From assembly GCF_004360225.1 (NCBI RefSeq), contig NZ_SNUA01000022.1, forward strand, positions 1-61,464: a DNA stretch of 61,464 nucleotides, given 5' to 3'. This DNA comes from Alcanivorax sp. 24. GTDB taxonomy: Bacteria > Pseudomonadota > Gammaproteobacteria > Pseudomonadales > Alcanivoracaceae. Under the pieces are notes generated by a model that did no database searches, had not been told where the DNA came from, and worked only from the letters and a program-made list of their open reading frames with translations. Positions 9,510-21,044 of the stretch are shown one piece after another (the first letter of the stretch is position 1; the number at the start of each line of letters is the position of its first letter). The translations under genes were made by a program, and so were the position numbers.

Positions 9510-9754
9510 GGGCTCTCATCACGCCGCCAGGGCGAATCCATGTATGCAAAGGACGCTTCATGCATCCGCGCTGATCATCGCGGTATGCGGTATACAGTCC
9601 TAGCTTAAGGTTTGCCGCGACAATTTGTCTACGTTATTGCCGTGAGTCATTGAAAAGGCAACGTTTTTTGCCGTGATAGGCCAAAGCTATGCGCGTTGGT
9701 GGGAAAATGGGCGGAGATAGAGGGGGATCGCCACGGGTTGCCGGGCTCGGCGTT

Positions 9755-9851
9755 GGCCGCGAAGCCGCTGTGGGAGCTTGCTTGCAAGCGAAGGGCTAAC
9801 GGCCGAGGGGGCATTCGCGGCCAAGGCCGCTTCCCACAGCGGTTTCGCGGT
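9755..9851. repeat. REP-like inverted repeat between rpoZ and spoT
   Basis: The arms around gaagccgctgtggga and tcccacagcggtttc are nearly complementary and enclose a second gcttgcttgcaagcg palindrome. The repeat fills most of the rpoZ-spoT gap (9510-9885), which has no other recognisable gene. It could attenuate transcription between rpoZ and spoT. Confidence 0.8.
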
Positions 9852-9885
9852 CCGGCCCGTGCAAAGGCCGGGACCACGATTTTGC

Positions 9886-10149
9886 TTATTCGCCGAAGGA
9901 GCGGGTCAACAGCGCCAGATCATCGACTTCGCTGTCATGCTCCAGGGCGGCGGCATCCAGGCTTTCGCTGGTCACATGCCCTTCGGCGATCTCACGCAGC
10001 GCCACCACGGTGGGCTTGTCGTTCTCCCAGGCTACCCGCGGCTCTTTGCCGCCGGTCTGCAGCTGGCGCGCGCGCCGGCTGGATACCAGTACCAGCTCAA
10101 AGCGGTTGTCCAGCTGTTCCAGGCAATCTTCTACGGTTACACGGGCCAC
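9886..10149 (-). CDS. rpoZ: RNA polymerase omega subunit
   Basis: This 87-residue protein is the omega subunit, which chaperones the beta-prime subunit and forms part of the ppGpp-binding site on RNA polymerase. The conserved [10 protein letters not shown] start, [16 protein letters not shown] and [13 protein letters not shown] segments are all present. It lies 50 bases after gmk on the same strand and upstream of spoT, the order known in Pseudomonas and enterobacteria. Confidence 0.96.
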   Translation of the reverse strand: MARVTVEDCLEQLDNRFELVLVSSRRARQLQTGGKEPRVAWENDKPTVVALREIAEGHVTSESLDAAALEHDSEVDDLALLTRSFGE

Positions 10150-10199
10150 GGTGTTCTCCTCCGGTTGGTCATCATCGACCAGACATAAGGGCGGGGATT

Positions 10200-11972
<1,773 letters not shown>

Positions 11973-11991
11973 TCGCCTCCCGAGTTGGGGG

Positions 11992-12882
11992 TCACCACTT
12001 CAGATGCTCGCTCACAAAGTCGATAAAAGCGCGGGTTTTCTCGGGCATGAACGCATGGTTTGGAAACAGCAACTGAATCGGTTGCCGGGGTAAGCGGTAA
12101 CTGGGAAGCAGTGTGACCAGACGGCCCGCCACCAAGTCGTCCTTGACCAGCCATTGCGGACAAATGGCGATTCCGAGGGACATAAGCGCCATTTCCCGGA
12201 TCGCGCTGGCCGAGTTCGAGGCGTGGCGAATATTTCCCGGGGTGATATTGATGCGTCGACCGTTCTTGTGATGCAACGTCCAGGTGGTCTGATGACGCAG
12301 GTTGCTATGCCCGATCCAGGGCGCCTGATCAAGGTTGCCGGCTTTGTTGAGACGATGGGTGGCAACACAATCCGGTGTGGCGACCATCAGAATATCGTAC
12401 TCGCCGATCTTCCGGCTCTTCATGCCGCTATCTGGTAAATGGCCAAGGCGTACCGCCACATCCAGATGCTCGCTGATCAGATTCCGCGGTGAGGCGTCCA
12501 ACTGGCAGTCGACGTTGAGAGCCGGGTATTGCTGACAGAAACGTCCCAGCAAGGGAAGCAGAAGAAGGCGCCCGAAATCGTGCGTCGCGGCGATACGCAA
12601 GGTGCCGTGTAATGCCGCGGGGCCGGGGCTGGCCCGTTCGAGGGCCTGATCAATTTGATGTTGGATGGCCTTGAAATCCTGGTAAACCTGTCTTCCTTTT
12701 TCAGTGAGTGCCATGCGGCGGGTACTGCGCACCAGCAAGGTGGTTCGCAGTTGAGTCTCTAGCTGTTTTATCGCCAGGCTTACCATGGAGCGTCCCAGGT
12801 CCAGCTGAGTCGCTGCCTTGGTAAAAGAGCCAGCCTCCACCACCTGAAGGAATATCTGCAGCTTGCGTAAGTCCGTTTTCAT
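11992..12882 (-). CDS. LysR family transcriptional regulator
   Basis: This 296-residue protein has the N-terminal winged helix of LysR regulators (LRKLQIFLQVVEAGSFTKAA at the start, then LGRSMVSLAIKQLE). A periplasmic-binding-like effector domain follows. It is divergent from the MFS transporter gene with about 100 bases between the starts, including an inverted repeat that fits a LysR box. It most likely controls that transporter and the small gene behind it. The inducer is unknown. Confidence 0.92.
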   Translation of the reverse strand: MKTDLRKLQIFLQVVEAGSFTKAATQLDLGRSMVSLAIKQLETQLRTTLLVRSTRRMALTEKGRQVYQDFKAIQHQIDQALERASPGPAALHGTLRIAATHDFGRLLLLPLLGRFCQQYPALNVDCQLDASPRNLISEHLDVAVRLGHLPDSGMKSRKIGEYDILMVATPDCVATHRLNKAGNLDQAPWIGHSNLRHQTTWTLHHKNGRRINITPGNIRHASNSASAIREMALMSLGIAICPQWLVKDDLVAGRLVTLLPSYRLPRQPIQLLFPNHAFMPEKTRAFIDFVSEHLKW

Positions 12883-12892
12883 GGGATTCCGG

Positions 12893-12915
12893 ATTGTTTG
12901 ATTATATTAAACAAT
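12893..12915. promoter_or_regulatory. Candidate LysR operator
   Basis: ATTGTTT (12893-12899) and AAACAAT (12909-12915) form a 7-bp inverted repeat with a 9-bp AT-rich centre. This is the spacing and T/A ends typical of LysR-type boxes. It lies between the divergent LysR regulator and MFS gene. Confidence 0.6.
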
Positions 12916-12983
12916 GATATTGATTTGATTGCATCGACGCTGCTGTGCCCCGGGCCTAGGATGTCGCCGATTTGGAGACATTC

Positions 12984-14342
12984 ATGGACTATCGTTGGCG
13001 AGTCACCATTGTTTTTCTGCTGGGTTTTTTTCTTGATTGCATCAATATTTTCATGTCGGCTATCGCGCTGCCGGACGTGGCGCAATCCCTGGCGGTCGGG
13101 CCGTCCCTGGTCGGTTGGGTTGGCAATGCCTATATTCTCGGTCTGGTCGTGGTGATGCCGATCAGCAGCTGGTTGTCCGGCTGGCTGGGAGCGCGCCGGC
13201 TGTTGGCATTATCCATGCTGTTGTTTTCCGTCGCGGTCTTGGCATGCGGAAACGCCAATAGCTTTGCCGGGCTCATTGTCTGGCGGTTTATACAAGGCCT
13301 GGGTGGCGGCTTGCTGATTCCCGTGGGGCAGGCTCTGGTCTTTAATCTGTTTCCCGGAGCCCAGCGTGGCCGGGTGTCGACCGTCATCATGGCGACGGCG
13401 CTGATCGCACCGGCATTCTCACCCACTCTGGGAGGGATCATCGTTGATCACGGTTCATGGCGTTGGGTGTTTTTCGCCAACGTGCCGTTCTCTTTACTGA
13501 CCGCGGCCCTGGCCTGGTTCTGGGTCGAGAAAGGACGGGGCACGTCGGCGACAAAGCCCGATTTGAAGGGGCTGATACTGATCGGCCTGGTTTTGGCCAG
13601 TGTGCTGATTGCTCTTTCTTTGTACGCGGACCGGGGGGGCGGTATCGATGTCATTGCCGGGCTGGTTGCGGCTCTGATTTGCGGTACCGCTTACGGGTTG
13701 CACCAGAAGACAACACGCCACCCTATTGTTGATATTGGTCTGATGGGCAACCGCAGGCTGGCCGCGGCCATGCTTGTTTACCACGCGGTGCCCGGTGTGT
13801 TCACGGGCGTTAATCTGACGGCGATTTTCTACTTTCAAACCGTGCTTGGGTTTAGCGCTCAGTCCACGGGGCAATTCATGTTGTTCTATGCGGCGGGTGC
13901 CATGGTGGCCATGGTCGCGGGGCAACGAGCCTACGGCAGCGTTGGCGCACGCGCCCTGCTGGCGTTTGGTGTCACTCTGCACAGCCTGGGCATTCTATGC
14001 CTGGTCGGCGTGCATGCGGCCGGTCAGATTCCTCTGTTGATGGCGGCCTACACCATGATGGGGATCGGGGGCGGATTGAGTGCGAATACGGCGCAGACAA
14101 TAGCGCTACTGGATTTCAAAGGCCGCGATCTGGAACAGGGCAGCGTGATCTGGAACCTGAATCGGCAGATCGCATTCAGTCTCGGTGTGGCGGTGATGGC
14201 ACTGGTGTTTGCCCTTGCCAAGCGCTGGTTTCCGGCCGTGTCGCCGTACCCTGTGACCTTCCTGTTCGCCACCGTGCTGTGCCTGAGTGCGTTCAGCGTG
14301 CTGCCTTCCCTGAATCCCCCTTTATTGGAGAGAGAATCGTGA
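12984..14342 (+). CDS. MFS transporter, DHA2 (EmrB/QacA-like) family
   Basis: This 452-residue membrane protein has the length and hydrophobic pattern of a 14-helix drug:H+ antiporter. It includes ISSWLSGWLGARRL (motif A-like), WRFIQGLGGGLLIPVGQAL (motif B-like) and a motif C-like ALIAPAFSPTLGG. The ATG at 12984 is preferred over a TTG at 12972 because ggaga sits just upstream. It exports an unknown compound, probably under control of the divergent LysR regulator. Its stop overlaps the GTG start of the next gene. Confidence 0.88.
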   Translation: MDYRWRVTIVFLLGFFLDCINIFMSAIALPDVAQSLAVGPSLVGWVGNAYILGLVVVMPISSWLSGWLGARRLLALSMLLFSVAVLACGNANSFAGLIVWRFIQGLGGGLLIPVGQALVFNLFPGAQRGRVSTVIMATALIAPAFSPTLGGIIVDHGSWRWVFFANVPFSLLTAALAWFWVEKGRGTSATKPDLKGLILIGLVLASVLIALSLYADRGGGIDVIAGLVAALICGTAYGLHQKTTRHPIVDIGLMGNRRLAAAMLVYHAVPGVFTGVNLTAIFYFQTVLGFSAQSTGQFMLFYAAGAMVAMVAGQRAYGSVGARALLAFGVTLHSLGILCLVGVHAAGQIPLLMAAYTMMGIGGGLSANTAQTIALLDFKGRDLEQGSVIWNLNRQIAFSLGVAVMALVFALAKRWFPAVSPYPVTFLFATVLCLSAFSVLPSLNPPLLERES

Positions 14343-14761
14343 CCGTTACCAAGTCAGCCATCGCCAAGGAAAGCGTCCTGGAACTGCATGAATGGATCGC
14401 CGAGGTCTTTCAAAGGAAAGAGTCATCCAATGCTTTAAAAAAACTGTACGGAGCCTTTCATCGTGATTTCCGTATGACCACGATTAATGGGCAGGTCTGG
14501 GATCCGGGTCAGGTTCGGCAACTGTTCACTGATCGTCAGGGTGCCCGTCCCGGTCTGCGCATCAGCATCGAGCATATCGCTGTTATTGCCGACTATGGCG
14601 ATGATATCTGGGTTCGCTATCAGGAAACCCATGACGAGGGTGGAGAGCAACTGGTGCGTCAATCCACCGCGTGCGTCCAGGTCATCGGGCGCGAGTGGTG
14701 CTGGCGTTACCTGCAGGAAACACCAAGCACGCTGGCGCGAAACGCCGGGTCGTCCAGATAG
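14339..14761 (+). CDS. SnoaL/DUF4440-like small protein
   Basis: The GTG start at 14339 overlaps the transporter stop by four bases (GTGA), with ttggagaga upstream, so the two are co-translated. The 140-residue product has the pattern of an NTF2-like fold: an N-terminal helix pair (LELHEWIAEVFQ), then YGAFHRDFRMTT, and late beta strands ending in WCWRYLQETPS. A role in binding or modifying the exported compound is possible but not shown. Its 3' end overlaps the convergent MocR gene by 55 bases. Confidence 0.65.
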   Translation: MTVTKSAIAKESVLELHEWIAEVFQRKESSNALKKLYGAFHRDFRMTTINGQVWDPGQVRQLFTDRQGARPGLRISIEHIAVIADYGDDIWVRYQETHDEGGEQLVRQSTACVQVIGREWCWRYLQETPSTLARNAGSSR

Positions 14762-16104
14762 GCGACGTTGAGGCGGGTCCAGGGCACGATCTTTTTCCTG
14801 TCGACGGAAAAGATCGAGCCCGGCGCCAGCATCACTCCTTTGTCCAAACAGCGCCGGGTCAGTTCATTGGCGTCGTCGATGCCGGGGAAGCGGGCCCAGA
14901 CATAGAGGCTCTGGTCGGGGCGGTGGAACACCTCGGCACCGAGCTCATCCAGTACCGCCAGACCCCGTTCCGTGGCTTCCCGGAGTCGTTTCTGTAAACG
15001 CGCCAGATGCCGAAGATAGTGACCTTCGCGCAGAATAATATTGACCAGTCTCTCCGAATACTCGGCGCCGCTGGTGTGCAACAGCATCTTTACGTCCGCC
15101 AGTTCACTGATCAGCCCTTCCTCGCCGGCGACGAAACCGACTCTCAGTGCCGCTGAAACCGGTTTGGAGAAGCTGCCGACATAAAGAGTGCGTTGGAGTT
15201 GATCCAAGGCGGACAGTTTTGTGCAGGAACTGAGTTTGAAGTCCGCCATGGCGTCGTTTTCCACAACGATCAGATTATGGCGTCGGGCCAGCGCCAGAAT
15301 TCGTTCCGCCTTGGTAGTGGAAAGGTCGGTGCCGGTGGGGTTGTGGCCGACCGACTGCATGAAGAACAAGCGCGGCTTTTCACGGGCCAGGAGCCGGGCG
15401 AGCTGTTCGGTGTCCGGTCCGTCCACCTGCCGGGTAACCGGCAGCATGCGGGCCCCCTGAAGTTGCAGCTTGCCGAACAGCGGATAGTACCCCGGGCTTT
15501 CCACCAACACCGGGTCTCCGGGTTTGACGAACCGCCGGATTACCAGATCCATGCCATGGTTGGCGCCGAAAGTGGTGGCGATCTGTGCGGTGGTGGTGCT
15601 GATGCCGTAGCCGGCCAGCTTTCTGACCAGTTGTTGTCGCAAATTGATATTGCCCAGCCGGTCACCATAGCGGAATAGCGTGGCCACGCCGCTGCGCACC
15701 ACCTGGCGGCTGAACTTGTCCAGCCGCATATCCATCAACCACTCCACTGGCGGAAACCCTTCGCCCAAATGGGAATGCCCGGGCTCGCGCACGAATTGCT
15801 GACGCATCATCCAGATCGTGTCCAGAGCGCGGGCATACGGGGGTGGTTCGGGGCCGGTGTCGTCATTGTTCTCCGGCGGCGCGCAGACGAAAAAGCCCTT
15901 GCCGTGCCGTGCCTCGATGAGCCCCTCCGCGGCGAGGTACTCGTAGGCGGTGATCACGGTGTTCTTGGAATGACCATGCAGGCGCGTGTATTCGCGCAGG
16001 GAGGGCAACTTGTCACCCTGGCGCAGCGCGCCTTCGGCGATCTGTTCGGCGATGTTGGCGGCGACCCGTTGGGCCAGCGTTTGGCGATGCAGGGGAAGGG
16101 CCAC
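14707..16104 (-). CDS. MocR-type GntR/aminotransferase regulator
   Basis: The 465-residue protein joins a GntR winged helix (residues about 8-76, with LPSLREYTRLHGHSKNTV) to a class I aminotransferase-like domain. The PLP lysine is K314 in GSFSKPVSAALRVGF, and the cofactor-contacting VENDAMADF is retained. MocR proteins usually sense an amino acid or PLP adduct and regulate a divergent operon. Here the divergent genes are the HMG-CoA reductase and TRAP transporter cluster, with a palindrome between them. It overlaps the preceding convergent gene by 55 bases. Confidence 0.92.
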   Translation of the reverse strand: MALPLHRQTLAQRVAANIAEQIAEGALRQGDKLPSLREYTRLHGHSKNTVITAYEYLAAEGLIEARHGKGFFVCAPPENNDDTGPEPPPYARALDTIWMMRQQFVREPGHSHLGEGFPPVEWLMDMRLDKFSRQVVRSGVATLFRYGDRLGNINLRQQLVRKLAGYGISTTTAQIATTFGANHGMDLVIRRFVKPGDPVLVESPGYYPLFGKLQLQGARMLPVTRQVDGPDTEQLARLLAREKPRLFFMQSVGHNPTGTDLSTTKAERILALARRHNLIVVENDAMADFKLSSCTKLSALDQLQRTLYVGSFSKPVSAALRVGFVAGEEGLISELADVKMLLHTSGAEYSERLVNIILREGHYLRHLARLQKRLREATERGLAVLDELGAEVFHRPDQSLYVWARFPGIDDANELTRRCLDKGVMLAPGSIFSVDRKKIVPWTRLNVAYLDDPAFRASVLGVSCR

Positions 16105-16153
16105 GGGGAGTTCCGTTGTGGTTGTGGCGGGTTGGGAGGACTGTTTGCCGTAA

Positions 16154-16176
16154 CTGTACCTTTTTGATGGGTACAG
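16154..16176. promoter_or_regulatory. Candidate MocR operator
   Basis: CTGTACC (16154-16160) and GGTACAG (16170-16176) are perfect inverted arms with a 9-bp spacer. They lie between the regulator start at 16104 and the HMG-CoA reductase start at 16267. Placement and symmetry suggest the binding site of the MocR protein. Confidence 0.6.
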
Positions 16177-16266
16177 GTGAAGCTATCGTAACGATCAATC
16201 CGGCGTGTGCGATTCCGCCAAGCCAACGCCAACCACCTAACAACAATGACGTCACAGAGGTGACCC

Positions 16267-17571
16267 GTGAGTTACAGTTCCCTGCTTCCCGGTTTTCGCA
16301 ACCTGTCTCCCGCCGAGCGGTTGGATCATCTGCAATCCCGGCTGGATCTGTCCGACGAGGAGTTGGATCTGCTGCGTAATGCCGGCGCTCTGCCGTTGGA
16401 AATCGCCGATGGCATGATCGAAAACGTCATCGCCAGGTTCGAGCTGCCCTTGGCGGTTGCCGGGAACTTCCTGGTTAATGGCAAGGAGGTGCTGGTGCCC
16501 ATGGCGGTGGAAGAGCCCTCGGTGGTGGCGGCGGCATCCTTCATGGCAAAGCTGGCGCGTCCGGCGGGTGGCTTCCTGACCTCCTCCAGTACCCCGCTGA
16601 TGCGTGCGCAGATCCAGATCATCGGTGTTTCCGATCCGGTCAACGCCCGTCTCAGTCTGCTGCGTCACAAGCAGCGCATCCTCGACCTGGCCAACAGCAA
16701 GGACCAGCTCCTCAACCAACTCGGTGGCGGTTGCCGCGATCTCGACATTCACACCTTCGCCGACAGTCCGCGCGGACCGATGGTGGTGGCTCATCTGCTG
16801 GTGGATGTGCGGGATGCGATGGGGGCTAACACCGTGAATACCATGGCCGAGGCGGTGGCGCCGCTGATGGAAGAGATTACCGGCGGCACGGTGCGGCTGC
16901 GGATTCTCTCCAACCTCGCCGATCTGCGGTTGTCCCGTGCCCAGATACGGATTGCTCCGGAGCATCTGGACACCGCGGATTACAAAGGTGAGGACGTGAT
17001 CGAACGTATTATTGATGCTTACGCTTTCGCCGCCGTGGATCCATACCGGGCGGCCACCCACAACAAAGGCATCATGAATGGCATTGACCCTTTGATCGTC
17101 GCCACCGGTAATGATTGGCGCGCGGTGGAAGCGGGCGCCCATGCCTATGCCTGTCGTGACGGTCATTACGGTTCCCTCACCACCTGGGAGAAAGATCGGG
17201 AAGGCGCCCTGGTGGGGACCATTGAAATGCCAATGCCGGTGGGCCTGGTGGGGGGCGCCACCAAAACGCACCCTCTGGCGCGACTGGCGTTGAAAATTCT
17301 CGGCGTGTCCAGTGCTCAGGAACTGGCGGAAGTGGCGGTGGCCGTGGGGCTGGCTCAGAACCTGGGGGCGCTGCGAGCGCTGGCGACGGAAGGCATTCAG
17401 CGCGGCCATATGGCCCTGCACGCCCGCAACATCGCGCTGTCGGCCGGCGCCCGTGGTGAGGAGATCGCCTACGTGGTGGAGCGTATGGTCAGCGCCCGGG
17501 ACGTGCGCGCCGATCACGCGGAAGCGTTGTTGAGGGATAAACGGTTGCACGAAAAACGGCAAAGCGAGTGA
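16267..17571 (+). CDS. mvaA: Hydroxymethylglutaryl-CoA reductase, class II (degradative type)
   Basis: This 434-residue class II HMG-CoA reductase aligns with the Pseudomonas mevalonii enzyme so closely that the catalytic residues fall at the same numbers: E83, K267 (THNKG), D283 (TGND) and H381 (RGHMALHAR). [13 protein letters not shown] is at 183-195. In P. mevalonii the enzyme oxidises mevalonate to HMG-CoA. The GTG start has gaggtgacc upstream. It opens a gene cluster with a CoA-transferase, hydratases and a TRAP transporter. No HMG-CoA lyase or isoprenoid gene is in view, which favours a catabolic role. Confidence 0.93.
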   Translation: MSYSSLLPGFRNLSPAERLDHLQSRLDLSDEELDLLRNAGALPLEIADGMIENVIARFELPLAVAGNFLVNGKEVLVPMAVEEPSVVAAASFMAKLARPAGGFLTSSSTPLMRAQIQIIGVSDPVNARLSLLRHKQRILDLANSKDQLLNQLGGGCRDLDIHTFADSPRGPMVVAHLLVDVRDAMGANTVNTMAEAVAPLMEEITGGTVRLRILSNLADLRLSRAQIRIAPEHLDTADYKGEDVIERIIDAYAFAAVDPYRAATHNKGIMNGIDPLIVATGNDWRAVEAGAHAYACRDGHYGSLTTWEKDREGALVGTIEMPMPVGLVGGATKTHPLARLALKILGVSSAQELAEVAVAVGLAQNLGALRALATEGIQRGHMALHARNIALSAGARGEEIAYVVERMVSARDVRADHAEALLRDKRLHEKRQSE

Positions 17572-17657
17572 GACAGCGTCTATGATCGGTTCGCGGGTGG
17601 CGCCGATGAGCGGCGCCGTCCGTGAGCATCATAATGACAACAAGACGAGGAGGCCCC

Positions 17658-18887
17658 ATGCCCCATCAAACCGATATTCCCGTTGCATCAGAAGGTCCGC
17701 TCAAGGGCGTCGTTATCCTTGACCTGACCCGGGTCGTGGCGGGCCCCTATTGCGCCATGTTGCTGGCCGACATGGGGGCGACGGTGATCAAGATCGAACA
17801 TCCTCTGGATCCGGACCTGACACGGGAATTCCCGCCTTTGGTGGATCAGGCCGGCGCGGCGATCAGCGGCTTCTTTGCCCAGTACAACCGCAACAAAATG
17901 GCGGTGAGTCTGGACCTGAAAAAAACGGAAGGTCGTGACACCTTTTTACAAATGGTGGCCAGAGCGCACATCGTCATCGAGAACTTCCGGCCCGGCACGC
18001 TCGATAAACTGGGGTTGGGCTACGATGTGCTGGCCGAGGCGAATCCCGCCATCATTCTCACCTGCATCAGCGGCTTTGGGCAGACCGGTCCGAACTCGCC
18101 GCGCCCGGCGTTTGATAGCAGCGCCCAGGCCACCGGCGGACTGTGGTCCATGAACGGTACGGTGGAAGAACCGATGCGGGTGGGCACCGTGCTGGGTGAT
18201 CTGAGCGCGGCCCTGTACGGCGCCATCGGCACTTTGGGGGCCCTGCGTCAGGCGGAACAAACCGGCATCGGTCAGCGCGTGGATATTTCCCAGCAGGATT
18301 CCATTATCTCGCTCACCGAGAACGCGCTGGTGACCTACACCGCATCCGGCAAGATCACGGTGCCCGAAGGTAATGGGCATCCTTTCGTCAAGCCCTATGG
18401 CCGATACGCCTGTAAGGACGGCTATGTGTTCTTTGGCGCCTACACCGACAAATTCTGGCGCGAGGCCTGCATTGTCTTCGGTGACGAGCACCTCCTCGAT
18501 GACCCGGAAATCAACACCATGGCCAAGCGCTTTGATCAGGACGTCTATGAGCGTCGGGTGAAACCGCTGGTGGAACAATGGTGCGGCCGTCATACCAAGG
18601 CGGAACTGGAAGAAATGACCGGCGCCCGTTTCCCGTTGTCACCGATCAAGAGCATTGACGAAGTGGTGGCGGACCCTCATGTGCGGTTACGCGACATGGT
18701 GATCCCGGTGCAATACCGGGGCGTGGATTTCGAGGTGTTCGGCAATCCGGTGAAGCTGTCCGGCGGCACCCGAGAAATGAACGCGGCGGCACCGGAAGTA
18801 GGTGAACACAACGAGCGGATTTATCGGGACTGGCTGGGCAAGGATGATGACGAATTCGAATCCCTCAAACGGAACGGCGTGATCTGA
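17658..18887 (+). CDS. CaiB/BaiF family (class III) CoA-transferase
   Basis: This 409-residue class III CoA-transferase starts at 17658, where AGGAGG (17648-17653) is ideally placed. The N-terminal LKGVVILDLTRVVAGPYC and the catalytic Asp in RPAFDSSAQA (D153) are family hallmarks. Such enzymes move CoA between carboxylic acids. One described member, the SUGCT type, uses HMG-CoA and succinate, which would fit the HMG-CoA reductase next door. The true substrate is not shown. It is 86 bases downstream of mvaA. Confidence 0.88.
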   Translation: MPHQTDIPVASEGPLKGVVILDLTRVVAGPYCAMLLADMGATVIKIEHPLDPDLTREFPPLVDQAGAAISGFFAQYNRNKMAVSLDLKKTEGRDTFLQMVARAHIVIENFRPGTLDKLGLGYDVLAEANPAIILTCISGFGQTGPNSPRPAFDSSAQATGGLWSMNGTVEEPMRVGTVLGDLSAALYGAIGTLGALRQAEQTGIGQRVDISQQDSIISLTENALVTYTASGKITVPEGNGHPFVKPYGRYACKDGYVFFGAYTDKFWREACIVFGDEHLLDDPEINTMAKRFDQDVYERRVKPLVEQWCGRHTKAELEEMTGARFPLSPIKSIDEVVADPHVRLRDMVIPVQYRGVDFEVFGNPVKLSGGTREMNAAAPEVGEHNERIYRDWLGKDDDEFESLKRNGVI

Positions 18888-18929
18888 CGCCGTTCCCATT
18901 AATTATTAAATAACAAAGGAAACCACACT

Positions 18930-20069
18930 ATGAAACGCTTAGTGATTGTGGCGCTGGCCATGCTCAGTGGGGTGGCCGCGCTCTCCGTCGAGGCCAGAAC
19001 CCTGCGTTACGCCATTGGCCACCCTCCCAGTTCTTTTGTCGTGGACGTGGCAAAGCAGTATGCGGAATCCGTCAGTGAACTGACCGAAGGTGATTTGAAG
19101 GTCCGTGTCTTTCCCATGTCCTTGCTGAATTTCGCCGAGACGTCCGGTGGTCTGCGGGACGGCATGGCGGATATCGGCTTTGTGCTGACGTCCTATTTCC
19201 CCGCCGAATTTCCGCACAGCAACGTGGCGGTGGAATCGTCCATGTTGCTGGGTCTGCTGGGTGACAAGGTGCGCGGCAAGGAAGGCATGGTCTTCATGGG
19301 CGCGCTCTCCGAGTTTACTTTTTTCCACTGTCCGGAATGCAACCAGGAGTTCGCCAAACAGAATCAGGTGTACACCGGGAGCACCGGCGGCTCTTCCTAC
19401 GGATTGGTATGCAACCGGCCAGTGGAAAGTGCGGCGGACCTCAGTGGCATGCGTCTTAGAGTCGGGGCCGCTAACTGGTCACGCTGGACCGAGGCGGTGG
19501 GTGCCTCTCCGGTGACCATGTCCGCCAATGAAATGTATGAGGCGTTGAGTCAAGGCGTCGTGGGTTGCATCGTATTGGCTTCACCGGAGATTCATAATTT
19601 CGGGCTCGCGGATGTGGTGACCGACATCAACATGGATGTGCCCGGTGGCCCGATGCCGGTAGCCGGTACCAATATCAACGCCGACACCTGGAAGTCCCTT
19701 TCTCCGCAACAGAGAACGCGGATGCTGCGTGCCGCCAGCGCGTTCACCGCCGGTATTCCCTGGATCTACCACCAGCATGAAGACCGTATCCTGTCGGAAG
19801 CGGAACAACGCGGCGTCAAGATTCATCACGCCGACCCGGACCTGGTGGCGAAGACCAATGCTTTTATCGAGAAGGACATGGATTTCATCGCCACCGACTA
19901 TCAAAAACGGTACAACGTCAGTCGAGGCCAGGAGATGATCGCGGATTTCCGTGAACTGTTGGAGAAATGGGCCGGCCTGGTTCAGAGCGTGGACAGTGAA
20001 CAACAGCTCGCCGACCTGTACTGGAATGAAATTTTCTCCAAAGTGGATGTCTCCAAGCACGGCCTCTGA
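18930..20069 (+). CDS. dctP: TRAP transporter substrate-binding protein (DctP family)
   Basis: The 379-residue protein has a clear signal peptide (MKRLVIVALAMLSGVAALS) and a DctP-type periplasmic fold. That fold normally has a conserved Arg contacting a carboxylate, here probably in the LRVGAANWSRW stretch. It captures an organic acid for the membrane subunits encoded at 21045-22927. Two hydratase genes lie between binding protein and permeases, which ties transport and metabolism into one transcript. A stem-loop follows the stop. Confidence 0.9.
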   Translation: MKRLVIVALAMLSGVAALSVEARTLRYAIGHPPSSFVVDVAKQYAESVSELTEGDLKVRVFPMSLLNFAETSGGLRDGMADIGFVLTSYFPAEFPHSNVAVESSMLLGLLGDKVRGKEGMVFMGALSEFTFFHCPECNQEFAKQNQVYTGSTGGSSYGLVCNRPVESAADLSGMRLRVGAANWSRWTEAVGASPVTMSANEMYEALSQGVVGCIVLASPEIHNFGLADVVTDINMDVPGGPMPVAGTNINADTWKSLSPQQRTRMLRAASAFTAGIPWIYHQHEDRILSEAEQRGVKIHHADPDLVAKTNAFIEKDMDFIATDYQKRYNVSRGQEMIADFRELLEKWAGLVQSVDSEQQLADLYWNEIFSKVDVSKHGL

Positions 20070-20077
20070 TCCGATAC

Positions 20078-20094
20078 GGGCGGCCTGGCCGCCC
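20078..20094 (+). promoter_or_regulatory. Intercistronic stem-loop after dctP
   Basis: gggcggc and gccgccc pair around a 3-base loop, 8 bases after the dctP stop. There is no T run. A stem in this place commonly stabilises the upstream mRNA so that the binding protein is made in excess over the permeases. Confidence 0.5.
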
Positions 20095-20123
20095 GGTTTA
20101 CACCAACCTGACCGAGGTGCGTC

Positions 20124-20579
20124 ATGACTGTGCTTACCGAGGAACTCAAGAACCATGTCGGTGCCGAGCTTCCGCCTTTTGAGTTTGAAATCTCCCGTGG
20201 TGACCTGAAGAAGTACGCCGTGGCCACGGGCCAGCGGCTTGAGCGTTACCTCAGTGGTGACGAGGCCCCACTGCTTTACCTGTTCGCGGCAATGATGCCA
20301 GTGGTACCGCTGGACCGGCTGTTGCCGGACGGCCGCCAACCGGACAGCGGCCTGATGCCGCCATTGCCGCTTAACCGCATCATGGCCGGCGGTAGTGAAT
20401 ACCAGATACACCGCAAGGTTTACGCCGGGGATACCCTGGTTTGCCGGCAGAAATTCGTTGAGGTGTTTGAGAAGACCGGGGCCGAGGGGCCGTTGCTTTT
20501 CCTGGTATTCGAAAACCGATTTGAAACCCGTGATGGCGAACCGGTGGTTACCGAACGTCTGACCCGGATTGCGAGGTGA
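20124..20579 (+). CDS. MaoC-like dehydratase, N-terminal (FAS1-type) subunit
   Basis: The 151-residue product resembles the FAS1-like dehydratase half of MaoC proteins: FEISRGDLKKYAVATGQ near the start, the LNRIMAGGSEYQ region, and YAGDTLVCRQKF. Alone it should be a non-catalytic hot-dog subunit that pairs with the next gene. The stop overlaps a possible GTG start of that gene. Split hydratases of this type hydrate enoyl-CoA esters such as itaconyl- or mesaconyl-CoA in known pathways. Confidence 0.75.
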   Translation: MTVLTEELKNHVGAELPPFEFEISRGDLKKYAVATGQRLERYLSGDEAPLLYLFAAMMPVVPLDRLLPDGRQPDSGLMPPLPLNRIMAGGSEYQIHRKVYAGDTLVCRQKFVEVFEKTGAEGPLLFLVFENRFETRDGEPVVTERLTRIAR

Positions 20580-20584
20580 CAACG

Positions 20585-20995
20585 ATGATGAAAAAGCGTA
20601 TTGAGGCCGGCGAAAAATTAACCGGGCGGACCTGGCATGCGGATACCGTTCAGCTTTTTCTGTACAACGCCGCCATCTGGAACCCTCACCGCATTCACTA
20701 TGATCTGCCCTACACCCAGGAAGCTGAAGGGCATCCGCAACTGTTGATCGATGGTCCTCTGCAAGGTGACTGGCTGACCCAAATGGTCTACGAGTGGCTG
20801 GGCGGGAACGGGACCCTGACAGCATTCGCTTACAGCAATCGCCGTGCCGCCTATGTGGGTGACGTGCTGAGCACCACCGGCGAAGTGACCGGCGTTGATG
20901 GAGACATCGTTACCCTGGATCTCAGGATCATCAATCAACGTGGGGAGGCCACCACCGTGGGCAGTGCCACCGTGGTCATCGAACCCAGCCGTTAA
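20585..20995 (+). CDS. MaoC-like (R)-hydratase subunit
   Basis: The ATG at 20585 is chosen, with a GTG at 20576 as alternative. The 136-residue protein carries the hydratase-2 motif region YNAAIWNPHRIHYDLPYTQ, in which N and H stand where the Asp/His catalytic pair of R-hydratases usually lies. LLIDGPLQGDWL follows in the overhanging segment. With the preceding gene it probably forms a heteromeric enoyl-CoA hydratase or dehydratase. HMG-CoA/3-methylglutaconyl-CoA interconversion is an inference from the neighbourhood. Confidence 0.75.
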   Translation: MMKKRIEAGEKLTGRTWHADTVQLFLYNAAIWNPHRIHYDLPYTQEAEGHPQLLIDGPLQGDWLTQMVYEWLGGNGTLTAFAYSNRRAAYVGDVLSTTGEVTGVDGDIVTLDLRIINQRGEATTVGSATVVIEPSR

Positions 20996-21044
20996 AAGGT
21001 ATCACCGGCTTTCACTTCGTATTCCCGGTTCTCGAGGAAAGACT